From Gnetum montanum (lineage: Eukaryota; Streptophyta; Gnetopsida; Gnetales; Gnetaceae), in NCBI GenBank assembly GCA_015680685.1, contig MNCI01018064.1, forward strand, positions 405,937-469,936: a DNA stretch of 64,000 nt, written 5' to 3'. This document shows positions 54,410 through 64,000 of the stretch, piece by piece. Position numbers and translations under genes: made by a program. The notes beneath the pieces were generated by a model that ran no database searches, was not told where the DNA came from, and saw only the letters and a program-made list of their open reading frames with translations. Position 1 is the stretch's first letter. Each line of letters starts with the position of its first letter.

Positions 54410-56098
54410 TATAGCAACCGAAAACATCAGCGGCTAGAAGAACGCCAAGGTCGGCGGACACAACAGTTCCAACCCCGTGCCCGCAGGAGGGCGGTGCTGG
54501 GTGTGTGCGAACACGAGGTGCCCTAAACGGTCTGGTCGATCAGACAAGGACTTACATTAGCATTAATATAGCCTTTTGTGATATAAACTGTAGGAGTTGT
54601 GAGATGGTGCTTATGAGTAATTACAGCGAGAAAGGAAAGGGACTAAAAAAATGCAACAATGATGCAAAATAACAAATACGTAAGTGCGACAATGATATGA
54701 GATGGTGCTTGAAAGTGAGAAAAATAGAAATAACACAAGGAATCCAGACAATAAATAAGAAGTAACATAAGATATAGTTAGGAACATGCACTGCTTCAGA
54801 GCTACAAATCTGTTCGGTCAGGGGGAATACAATCAACTACACTGCGTGATGGAGTGCAGAAAGTTTTGAGGGTGACCGAAGTGTGCCAGGAAATAGGAAT
54901 GGCTATGCACTTGGGCACAAACTTCATGTACATACAATGCAGGCGGGATCCTACCAAGGTGGTAGAATGAGACCACAGGCTTTATGCCAGTTGAGAGAGA
55001 TTCCTTTTCCAAATTGCTGGCCTCTCCTTTTCTTTCCCTTATTGTAAGATTGTAGGTATTTCTCTTTTTTTTGTTTCAGTCAAGGAGACTTCCCCCTTTC
55101 TTTCTTTTTTATGGGCCTTTTTTATGTTGTTTGATAGGCTATTTATAGGGCTGAAGGTAAGCCAAGGTGACCGTTTGAGTACTACATTGTTGCAGACTTG
55201 CACCAACTTATTGGTGTTACTTGAACCATTTGTGACCATTGAGCTTGCAAGACCGTTATGACGGAAGCAATAACTGAGATCCTACTACGTCGTGACTGCG
55301 CCGCTAGCTTCTAGGGGCATGTGCCAATGGTTCGATTGAGGTGGAGTGCATTGATGTTGCATGGCCACCTGCCTGTCGCACTGTGTTTTGCAACGTGGCT
55401 TGCTTATCATGGCGTAGCACCTTTCTGCGTGTCTTGCTGTACATCACATACTTGCTACATGATGCTACGCTATGTAGCATAGTGTAGCGTAGTGACTAGG
55501 ATAATTTTGCTGATTTTCAGCTTATTCTGCCATGATGCAAGTTCTGCGGACTTTTCCGATTTTACCTTTCGAATCGCCTTCTGTTCCTTTCCGCAGGATT
55601 GCTACGCCTCACTATGCCATGTAGCTCAGTGTAGCATAGCAGTAGACATGGTTTGCCACTTCCTGGTGAAAAGAAACATCACTGCAGAACTCGAGTTTGG
55701 ACGAGGGAGGTGAGTAATGAAGTTGTTGTGCTATGCCATATGTCATCGCGTAGAGTAGCATCTTGTTCCGCCATTGTTTTCTGAGGCTTGCTACGCTACA
55801 CATCGTAGCGTAGCAAGCTTTGTGACTTAGAAAACTTGCATGAACTACTTCTCCCGTGCATCTAGACTACTGTCGCTGATTCTGGACACCGTTTCTAAGC
55901 AGGCTGTCGGCTGTTTAAACTACTTTGGTAGGCGGGCAAGTTGGTATGGAACTCGTCCATGCCTAAAGTAGAAAATTTACCGAACTGGTCATCTTGGACT
56001 CAGAACATTCTTTTCCCGATGGACTGTCGCGGTGATATGTGGACTGCAAGAGCCTAGTGAAGCCAGGATGACCCCGCATTTTCTTTTAGGGTGTTTTA
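54410..56098 (-). repeat. 5' LTR of element E
   Basis: TATAGCAACCG...GGGTGTTTTA on the plus strand, 1689 bp. Both terminal dinucleotides (TG/CA in the other copy) have decayed by transitions. It is followed by GGAGG, the target duplication. It shares the CTACGCTACG-type palindromes (55450-55815) with the other LTR. Confidence 0.9.
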
Positions 56099-56103
56099 GG
56101 AGG

Positions 56104-58123
56104 TTTTCCATAAAACGATGTTCCTCTTGTTAATTTTAGTCAAGGAGTTGTGTATCAGAATCTTCACTTAACTATTCATAACCTAGGTTTTGATACCAAT
56201 GGATACAAAGGATCTAAAAAAGGAACATGAACACATGACATTAACGGACATTCTGATTGTAATCGTGATCGAGGCCGAGACCACCAAAGAAAAAGTAACT
56301 AGCACCATCATGGTGCCAACCCTCCTTCTTCTTCACCTTCATCATCTCCTTCCCCATCTCCTTTAGGATCTAAATATAGTCACAAAGGGAAAGACCATGA
56401 GAAAAATGGTAAGAAAAATAGATATCATAGACAAAATAGTTGAGAAAAGGGATGAGGGCATTCTAGAGAAACACATAATGAAAGGAGGGAGAGTAGGGAA
56501 CAACATGGGCATCATAGACATCATAGACAATACGATCATGATAAACCCCTACTTGTCATCCAAATTATGTTAGATATAATAGAGGCCATTAGGATTCCAA
56601 CAAGGCACTAGAAGGATAGTAGGATCAAAAGACTAAACATGAACAACATCCCAAAATTTGAAGGGGGGTACAATGCTAATCCTCAAAACCATCTACAAGC
56701 ATTTCACAATGCATGTGCCTTGCAAAATATAGAAAATGAGTGGCAAAAACTAAAGTTGTTCCCATAGACACTAATCAAGGAAGCAGGAAGTTGGTACTGG
56801 TCCTTAGAACTAGAATCCATTCATCGATGGAGTACCATGTTAGAGCTATTCAATGATAAGTATCAAATATCCAACCTATGTAGGAAAATCCAAGGATGGA
56901 AACAAGGAGGACATGAACCCTTAGATGCTACCATGGGTTGATATTATGCATTATTACATCATTGCCCTGACCATGGTTACTTGCAAAGGGGAGAACTACG
57001 CCATCTCATGGATGGGCTTAGGTATGAAACACGAAGAACCCTTGGGACTTATGCCCAAGGAAGGCTATCTGAGATTTGAGCCCAAAAAATACAAATATTG
57101 TTGTAGTAAGTTGCCAAGGAGGAAGGTGAGTTAAGGAAAAGAGAAAGTGCAGAGGAATAAAATAGAGATCCTTCCCTCTGAAAGAAGGAAGTTAGATTTT
57201 GTAAAGATGAAGAGGAGTCACCACTCGAAGAGATGGTGAATAGGAAGACTTTTCCCATTCAAAAATTTACATCAGATGTATTGGAAAAGGTAGATGAAAT
57301 GTGGAACTCCCTAGATGATAAATTTTAAACTATTCTAAAAATAGTCAAGGAGTCTAGAAAACAAAGTAGAGATTGAGAGAGAAGGAAAAAGAAAGAAGCT
57401 GAGTCTGCATGTAACAAAGGTAGGGGTATGGTTGCCATCATTGAAGAGGTTGTGGATTCAGACATAGAAAATGATGGAAGATGTGAGATATGCCAATATG
57501 ATCATCCTAAAGGATGCTGCCCAGTAGTTTCACATCTGCAAGAGTCTAGGGTGTATGCATTAAACCCACAATTAAAAAAACAGCAAGCACCCAGAAGGTT
57601 ACCTTATCCTCAAGGTAACCCAAGGTAGTTTCACCAACCGTTGATGTATTATCCGAGTGGAGCTCCACCACAACTGAATGAACAATATCAATAAATGTGA
57701 CATCCACAATCATGGGGAATGCCATTACCACATCAAAAATACCCTTACCATCAACCTGATCCATACAGGTACTACGTGTAGTAGCCGATCTCTCCACATG
57801 ACTCCACTAGTCACATTGCTCTTTAGCCTCACTACCAGACCCACAAGTACCATAGAACTCCTTCTCCTAGGAGTGATGTTTCACAAACGTACTATCCTTC
57901 GCATCCAACCATACCTCTTCCACCATTAGCTTCATTACCATCTACTCCAACTATGCAGGGTGAGCTTCCTACCCAACTATAGTAACATAATGCTACAATG
58001 GCTGTCAATCCTCAACCTACTATTGGTTTAGAAAACTGTACAAAGAAGAGACCTTTCTTTAGAACCAACAGTCCAACCAAGTCCTTACAACCATAAGCAG
58101 ATAATTGTCCAATTGCCTGACCA
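56104..58123 (+). pseudogene. gag of element D, remainder (after element E)
   Basis: It resumes the codon broken at 37905 and aligns at once with B (F-P-stop-N-D-V-P matching S-P-Q-N-D-V-P). A Ser/Pro and charged region (56230-56560), the capsid-like core (56640-57120: NPQNHLQAFHNACALQN, WYWSLELESIHRW, ELFNDKYQ, TRRTLGTYAQGRL) and an acidic/basic linker follow. The zinc knuckle CEICQYDHPKGCCP at 57482 is intact here, with spacing CX2CX3HX4C. The Pro-rich tail leads to the protease. Stops are common, but no frameshift was needed from 56105 to 60450. Confidence 0.8.
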
Positions 58124-58900
58124 TTGTTTGAATCTTCAAAGCTTCCTTCGAACCAAAAATCACATCCAACACACATGGTCATGTTGACTCATGCCATCAC
58201 TGATTGGATTAAAGCTGGTCATTTTCCTAAGAAATTCTCTGATCCTAGAAGTCCTCTTATATATTTTCAAATCACTAGAAATGAGCCTTACAAAGCTCTT
58301 TTGGATTTAGATTCTAGTGTTAACTTAATCTCTCAAGAAATGTACAAAGCCTAGAACCTGCCTCCACTAAAAAATAGTAGCATTTTTTTAGAGTTGGCCA
58401 ACTAGTCCATCACTATCCCATTAGGACTAGTGGAGGACATTGTCACCACTATTTCTGGGTGGTTTTATCTAGCCAATTTCCTAGTGATTCAAGTCAACAA
58501 CTGTAAAGGGAACTTCCCAATCATAATGGAAAGAGCATGGCTAAGCAAAATTGATGCACATTTAGGAATACATGATATTTCCCTACAAATATCAAAGAAA
58601 AATATGTTTGGAAACATCAAGAAGAAGAAAGTTCTATGCATTGCATACAGTGACACAGGGTGCAATTGCGTGCAAAATTCTTGGTTTGTACAACATTTAA
58701 CATTGCCTGCATGCAACCAATATGCACAAGTGACTAATATACAAAGATGCCTGTATGCAGTAGCCACAAGATAGAAAGGCACCCAGTGGCTAACAATTAA
58801 CCAAGAGAAAAATTCAACTCTATGCAAGGAACTAACTGAGAGCTTGACTTGTGCCTATATCAATAGCATAGATACATTAGAGCAAGTCCATCACCAACTT
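58124..58900 (+). pseudogene. Protease of element D
   Basis: AITDWIKAGHFPKKFSDP leads into NEPYKALLDLDSSVNLISQE: the active-site D-S-G has become D-L-D, two changes that should abolish activity. Later segments FPIIMERAWLSKIDAHLG and IAYSDTGCNCVQNSW match B. It is in the same frame as gag and RT. Confidence 0.75.
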
Positions 58901-60080
58901 CCAAGTCCTGACATTGAAAATACCAACTAGGGAAAGTTGGAAATTCCTGAAGAGTTTAAGAAAGAACCCCTCGAATTAAAACTGTTGCCCACCAGTATGG
59001 AATATACATTTCTCCAAAATGGAAAATCAGTAATCATTAATGCTAAGATCACTCCTCAACAAAAAGAAAGACTACTAAAGATGATAAAAAAATTGTCAAA
59101 AGCCTTTGCTTGGTCATATCCCAAATTAACCAGAACAGATCCTAGGATATGCCAACATAGAATTTACATTGATCCATCCATGAAGCCTCCACGACAACCA
59201 CAAAGATGAATAAACCCAAAGCTTAAGCAAGTGGTTAAAGAAGAAATTAAACAACTTCTAAAAGTCGGGTTCATCTACCCCATTGCTGATAGTGAATGGG
59301 TTAGTCCATTAGTCATTGTGCCTAAAAAGGGAGGTAAATAGAGGGTGTGTATAGACTTTAGGCTATTAAACATGGCAACATTTAAATACCATTTTTCATT
59401 TCCATTCATTGACCAAGTCTTAGATACCATTGCAGGGCATTGCTACTATAGTTTTCTGGATGGTTATGGTGGATAAAATCAAATTCAAACAGCACTAGAA
59501 GACCAAGCCAAGACTACATTCACAAGTCCTTAAGGAACATTTGCATATAGGAAAATGTCATTTGGCTTGTGCAATGCCCCATAAACATTTTAACATCTGG
59601 TTCTAAGTATATTTTAGCAAAGAATAGGGAATGATATGGAAGTCTTTATGGATAATTTCTCCACCTACAAAGTAGACTTCAAACAAGCATTGGACCGATT
59701 AGAGCAAGTACTTAAATGATGTGTAGAAACCAACTTAAGGCTCAATTGGAAAAAAATCCATTTAATGGTCCAAGAAGGTGTTGTGTTAAGACATAAGATT
59801 TCACAAACAGGAATAGAGATAGATCTTGAAAAGATTAAACTCATCTGAGAAATCACTTGTCAACCTAAAACTGTAAAAGATATTTGATCATTCCTTGGAC
59901 ATACTAGCTATTATAGATTCTTCATTGAGAACTTTTTGAAGATTATAAAACCATTGATAGAATTAATGAAGCAGGACATACCCTTTGAATGGACCAGGGA
60001 ATGTGAGTTAGCTTTCCAAACCTTGAAATAGAAGCTCATAGAAACACTCATTCTACAAGCTCCTGACTGGTCCAAAGCAT
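58901..60080 (+). pseudogene. Reverse transcriptase of element D
   Basis: The linker MEIPEEFKKEPLELKLLP and AFAWSYPKLTRTDPRICQH leads to VCIDFRLLNMATFKYHF and the catalytic box EVFMDNFSTYK (59640-59672), where the second Asp of F-M-D-D is Asn. Thumb and connection segments follow: GVVLRHKISQTGIEIDLEK, FLGHTSYYRFFIENF and [15 protein letters not shown] (59780-60030). Stops include R-to-stop at 59889 and W/Q-to-stop changes. It is in frame with gag, protease and RNase H. Confidence 0.8.
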
Positions 60081-60640
60081 TCCACATAATGACTAACACA
60101 TCCAAATTTGCTTTAGGAGCCATACTTACATAGTTAGATGACCAAAAGTGACCCTATTACATTCACTGTGCAAGTTGAAGTATTGCTAGTGCACAACTCA
60201 ACTACACCATAATAGAAAAAGAGTTAATGGCTATGGTGTTTGCACTAGAAAAATTTAGGCACTATGTATTGGGCCATAAGATATTTGTACACATGGATCA
60301 TAGTGCAATTCGGTTCCTGATGAATAAACCAATGTTAAGCCCTCACATCATACGATGGCTAATGATCTTACAAGAGTTTTATCTTACAATGATTGATCAT
60401 AAAGGCACAGAGAACATTGTTGATGATCACCTATCTCAGTTATGATGGGACAACAAAGAGGATGAATATCCAATTTCTAACTGTTTCCCTGATGAACTCC
60501 TCTTTACAGGTGTAATAAACAATCAATTAACCATAGAGACAAATTGGTATAGTAGCATTCTTACCTATCTTCTCACACAAGAAACACCACAAGGGCTAGA
60601 CATTAAAAAGAAACAACAATTTCTTCACTAAGCCAAATAT
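60081..60640 (+). pseudogene. RNase H of element D
   Basis: SAQLNYTIIEKELMAMVFAL carries the core Glu, IFVHMDHSAIRFLMNKP the Asp (HMDH), and KGTENIVDDHLSQL the C-terminal Asp region. The tether LTYLLTQETPQG matches B with one change. There is a single RNase H domain. The frame is shared with RT upstream; one stop at 60443. Confidence 0.8.
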
Positions 60641-61895
60641 TTCATGGAAATCAATGAACAACTTTATAAGGTATGTTTTGATGGCTTGGTCTGATGGTGT
60701 GTTCCCGATATAGATCAATTACGAGTTCTCCAAGATGCTCATGAGGGCCCTTGTGGGGGTCATTATGCTGGGAGATGAACAGTCATTAAAATATTACTTG
60801 TAGGATATTATTAGCCTACATTGTTCCAGGATGCTCATCATTTCGTTCAATCTTGTGAGCATTGCCAACACAATGGTGAAATGACTACTAAAATGGAGGG
60901 TCCACAACAATGGATTCAACCTTTAAAACCCTTCACTTATGGGGTATTGATTTTATGGGGCCTATCACACCAATGTCCAATGGAAAAGCCTACATTGTTG
61001 TTGTCATTGACTATTTTACAAAATGGGTAAAAGCGGGTACTATTACTGACTGTATGTCATTTACCACTACACGATTTGTTCAACAACAAATTGTAAACAA
61101 GTTTGGTGTGCCTCATGCACTTATCTTCGATAATGGTACACATTTTACAGGTGCGACATTTTGAAAATTAATGCAATGCTTAGGAGTTGAACATAAGCTG
61201 ACTACACCATATCATCCTCAAGCGAATGGTTAAGTCGAAGACACCAATAGGGAAATCACAAAAATATTGACACAAACCATTAGCAAATATAGGTGAAGAC
61301 TATAGCACCAAATTGAATGATGCTCTTTAGGCATACCGCTTCACATGGAAACTCCCTATAGGCTATTCTCCCTATGAGTTAGTGTATAGTAAACTTCCAA
61401 CTCTTCCTATCCAAGCTAAGCTTTGTATACTATCTACAGCATGTGACCTCAATCTTGACCTCAGTCTAGCACAGAAATAATAGTTAATGAACCTTAACTT
61501 GCTAGATGAAAATCGATTAGCTGCCCTGTCATCCAACAAATTGCACAAGGCCTTCAACAAGAAATGTCATGACCTAAGAATTAGAAAAGTTAGATACCAA
61601 CTAGGAGATAAGGTTCTTTATTGGAATCTTGCACATGTGCCACAATGAACTAAATTTCAAATGTTGTGGGAAGGATCTTATATCATTCATGAAAATTTTC
61701 CTTTAGAGGGTACGATGATCTATAAACCTAAAAGTCCAGATAGAAAATTATTAGTCAACATCCAGCAAACCAAAAATTTCCATTAGCCTAAAACAGCTAG
61801 TACTAACACTACCTCTATTAATGGACAACCTTGCTCATTATTTCAGATCTCCTCCTTCCAACTTAGTCCTGGGGGAGATGGACACTAATGCTAAC
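60641..61895 (+). pseudogene. Integrase of element D
   Basis: The zinc-binding start is kept (AHEGPCGGHYAGR at 60737-60775, then SCEHCQHNGEMTT at 60850-60890), and a frameshift near 60925 leads to the core: Asp in WGIDFMGPITP, Asp in ALIFDNGTHFTG, and Glu in the QANG-stop-VEDTNREI segment (61210-61255). The C-terminal part LWEGSYIIHENFPLEGTMIY and SFQLSPGGDGH ends pol at about 61890. All three catalytic residues remain, but stops at 61162, 61231 and elsewhere inactivate it. Pol is followed by a T-rich run, not by the extra ORF. Confidence 0.8.
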
Positions 61896-63295
61896 CATTC
61901 TAAGCCCTCAGTTCCTTTGTCTTTTTTTTTCTTTAAACATTTTTTTTTTACACATTCTTCATCTTTACTTGTTTTTGTTTTACACCATTGTTAACATTTT
62001 TACTATTTCTTTCTCTAGTACATTTTGTTTGAATTACTCCCACTCATCATATAATAAGTGCTCATGATGGTGGATTGTACTATAATGGTAGTGATTGCTA
62101 ATGTTTGGTTTTTACCTTTGACTTTTAATGTTGATGCTAAGATATGGTTTCTTTTAATAAAATAGGTAATGAGTCCATGTCATCCATTTATCCATACAAC
62201 TCCATTGTCTCCCTTTGTTTTAGAAATGTATTGTCCTTTTTCCTAAGAAAACTTATTAATGAATTGGTGGCTTGGTATTCTTCAAACTAAGGAAAGATAC
62301 AAATGGATTGAAAAGGGTGTGACTTCAAGGGGATTTGACGCATTTGTGCTAGCTATTCTCTTAGGTCCTTGGATGTTTTTTATAGGTTTTCCACCATTCC
62401 ACTATTAACCAATATCAGGAAGTTGACTAAATAAGTCTTTGCATGGTGTGGTTCTCACTCAAAAGAAAAAAACTGGTGGGAATTCAAAGCATACCCCTTA
62501 GACATAATAAAGAAACATGGGCTACAAGCACTAGTTATGGCATTGGAAATACATGTTACTCATGCTTAAAAGTTCCCTCTAACTATGGCCCTTTCTTACT
62601 TCTTGTTTCTCTATTCTTCTCCTTTTGGAATGGTGGTTGCTTTGTGAAAGCATCCTCATTGCTTTAGGAGGATGGGTTGGTCAAGTGAGTTGATGTGAGG
62701 TCATTGGATGTGGTTAGTTTTAATTTGGATTTGGACCAAATTTTATTAAGTCGCCTTAATCACATAGTACACAAGGGACTTTACACAACCTTAATTTTGG
62801 GATTCCATTCCATTCCATTCTCTCTTTCCGCATTGCTTTCCATATTCCACCTCATTGCTGATTTTATGATTAGTCTATATCTTAGTTGATGCATTGTTAT
62901 ACTTTGGTAAATTCTAATGGGTAAGTTTTTAACCGTTTTTTCCATATGACATTCCTAGAGCCTACAGACTCTTTGGTTTGTAGGTTTGTCAGGGCATCAG
63001 TGGCATGAGTTTGCTTTGGGAAGGACCTAATGGCATTCTTTTTTAATGCAATTATTTAAGTTCTTTCCCTTAAACATTTCTTGTAATCCACTATTTCTTG
63101 TTGCACCCCATCCATGACATCCATTTTTGTTTTTGTTTTATTGGCTTCACCGTTGTTATTTCTCTCATCTTTCTTATTCTTTCGTTTTCCACCCTATTGC
63201 TACCAGAGGTTCACTCTTAGTCGTGGGGGCCTATTGCAAATTTTTCTATTTCATTACTTATCTCACCCCTACACCTTAGGTAGTTATCAGTTTAG
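61896..63295 (+). other. Post-pol non-coding block of element D
   Basis: Landmarks: a T-rich run (61920-62040), AAGGGTGTGACTTCAAGGGG at 62309, GTCTTTGCATGGTGTGGTTC at 62434, ATTCAAAGCATACCCCTTAG at 62481, TACAAGCACTAGTTATGG at 62523, CCTACAGACTCTTTG near 62960 and a GACATCCATTT...CTACCAGAG segment (63115-63210) matching B's complement at 13680-13800. Open frames within (62443, 62695, 63114) do not recur in relatives. Similarity to B ends near 63290. Confidence 0.65.
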
Positions 63296-63863
63296 TCATG
63301 GTCTAGATAATAAAGACCCACTTAATATTGTCGTAGGATTTTGCATAATCAAGCTTCATCAAGAAGATATCTTGATCGTCGTCCTCCACCCATTAAAGAC
63401 CTTCCCAAGTAGCAACCACATTATTTAAAATGTATTGCCTTAAAACAAAGTCAATTTGCTGGGGAGAGATAATATGACAAAGAATTTTTTTTCAAACGTA
63501 AGGCTAAGCACTTGGACCATATTTTGTAGACCACATTAAGAAGAGTAATGGTTCACTAATTGAAGATACGAGTAGGATCCTTCAATTTAGGAAGAAGACA
63601 AATAATCCCTAGATTTAAATTTGGCCCTAGGGAATTGGTAAGGGTAGCCTCTCTAATAACTTGGAAGAGATCATTACCAACCAAATTTAAATGATTCTGA
63701 AAAAATTTAGTAGGGAAACCATCATAACTGGGGGCCTTTCCAGGATTCAGTTTAAAACAAGCTTGTTGAAGCGAACTCTAGCTAATTCCTCATGAACTTG
63801 AATATTAAAAGGTTCTTAAGCTAATCTCTCAGTAAAGTGATCTAGCACGAAAGTGACAAAGTG
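63296..63863 (-). pseudogene. LINE reverse transcriptase, N-terminal half
   Basis: Minus-strand reading: NPGKAPSYDGFPTKFFQNHL (63755-63680), FQVIREAT, LGIICLLPKLKDPTRIFN, VVYKIWSKCLALRLKKN, PQQIDFVLRQYI and FLMKLDYAKSYDNIKW (63375-63310). These are consecutive landmarks of the plant L1 RT fingers and the first catalytic Asp. Two stops follow IFN, and a frameshift lies near 63445. It precedes, in order, the 36471-35585 piece; about 80 residues between them are missing at the D junction. The 5' end fades near 63863, so the copy looks 5'-truncated. Confidence 0.75.
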
Positions 63864-64000
63864 TTTCATGGCTTGCCACGAGTTAAACGGCGAAGTTTTA
63901 AAATTGAAATATCTGAACTTGGTGATACAGCAGAACAGCATATTCTGGCCGCTACTCGCTACTTGCTAGGACAGATTAGAATGTATCAAAGGAAAGACCA
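63845..64000 (+). other. Open frame running off the right edge, unassigned
   Basis: After a stop at about 63843 the frame stays open to the window end: HESDKVFHGLPRVKRRSFKI, then EISELGDTAEQHILAATRY and LLGQIRMYQRKD. Composition is less AT-rich and less repeat-like than the LINE beside it, and the C-terminal half looks like an amphipathic helix. It may be an exon of a host gene or another element. No family recognised. At about 50 codons, chance openness is possible. Confidence 0.3.

Larger units (their letters stand above)
37906..56098 (-). mobile_element. Element E: 18.2 kb Tat/Ogre-like retrotransposon with antisense gene
   Basis: LTRs of about 1.69 kb at both ends are flanked by the same five bases GGAGG (37901-37905 and 56099-56103) inside D's gag. 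Minus-strand order: 5' LTR, primer site, tandem-repeat leader, gag, protease, an inserted 5.3 kb region with a plus-strand multi-exon gene, RT, RNase H, second (archaeal-type) RNase H, integrase, short tandem repeats and 3' LTR. The double RNase H is the recognised hallmark of the Tat lineage (which includes Ogre), and Ogre elements are known to have an intron between protease and RT. GC content is visibly higher than in the flanking elements. Confidence 0.9.
36472..63295 (+). mobile_element. Element D: Athila-like retrotransposon split by element E, 3' LTR lost
   Basis: 5' LTR, primer site and the start of gag (36472-37905) are followed by the 18.2 kb element E; gag then resumes at 56104 in the same codon and proceeds through protease, RT, RNase H and integrase to a post-pol non-coding block. 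Similarity to B's block stops at about 63290, where LINE sequence on the other strand begins; no 3' LTR, polypurine tract or extra ORF is seen. D is thus inserted in the LINE, and its 3' end plus about 240 bases of LINE are deleted. Confidence 0.85.

Noticed and set aside
63217-63230. AGTCGTGGGGGCC as a polypurine tract and 3' LTR start for D
   Set aside because: It lies inside sequence that continues to match B's non-coding block on both sides, and no TGATG terminus follows.
62443-63428. Plus-strand ORFs in D's post-pol block
   Set aside because: They do not recur as frames in A, B, C or Z, although the nucleotide landmarks do.
1-64000. tRNA, rRNA, CRISPR arrays, riboswitches and bacterial-type operons
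   Set aside because: No matching structures or repeats found by reading; the content is plant retrotransposon throughout.

Overview
The window is repeat-dominated plant nuclear DNA. It is AT-rich overall, has assembly Ns, and contains almost nothing but old, nested, decayed retrotransposons. The long Ty3/gypsy elements, the tRNA-Asp-like primer sites, the heavy C-to-T decay and the deep nesting suggest a large, slowly turning-over genome such as a gymnosperm (inference; I cannot name a species). I see no intact host gene, tRNA, rRNA or CRISPR. One short open frame running off the right edge (about 63845-64000) could be unique sequence.

Layout. (1) 1-2525: 3' part of a plus-strand Athila-like element (Z), without pol. 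(2) 2526-4841: AT-rich debris with possible LINE and Ty1/copia remnants. (3) 4842-10734: element A, plus strand: 5' LTR, primer site, gag in one frame, no pol, a conserved non-coding block, a shortened extra ORF, a polypurine tract, then an LTR in the wrong orientation. (4) 10735-63863: one minus-strand LINE cut into three pieces (10735-12015, 35580-36471, about 63300-63863). Element C (12016-35579, minus, TSD AAATG) sits in it, and C's 3' LTR is split by element B (12554-22112, minus). Element D (36472 to about 63295, plus) also sits in the LINE, and D's gag is split by the giant element E (37906-56098, minus, TSD GGAGG).

Elements A, B, C, D and Z belong to one Athila-like superfamily (single RNase H, primer site close to tRNA-Asp, gag with a short zinc knuckle). 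In A and C an additional sense-strand ORF lies between the post-pol non-coding block and the 3' LTR. It begins at an ATG preceded by a conserved splice-acceptor-like TGTGATTATAG, and its C-terminal motif is shared between A and C. C also carries a partial tandem duplication of this ORF's 5' end and an LTR-like promoter fragment just upstream of it.

E is a different lineage: an 18.2 kb Tat/Ogre-like element with two RNase H domains. Between its protease and reverse transcriptase, on the opposite strand, lies what looks like a multi-exon gene (about 45138-49381) with a TATA box, several splice donor/acceptor pairs, a coiled-coil-like stretch, a stop codon and a polyA signal. This antisense gene and the Athila-like extra ORF are the most unusual contents of the window.

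All elements are inactivated. Most premature stops are of the kind made by C-to-T change (CAA/CAG/CGA/TGG to stop), while reading frames are often kept: D's gag-PR-RT-RNase H is one uninterrupted frame apart from stops. That fits long residence as methylated, silenced DNA.
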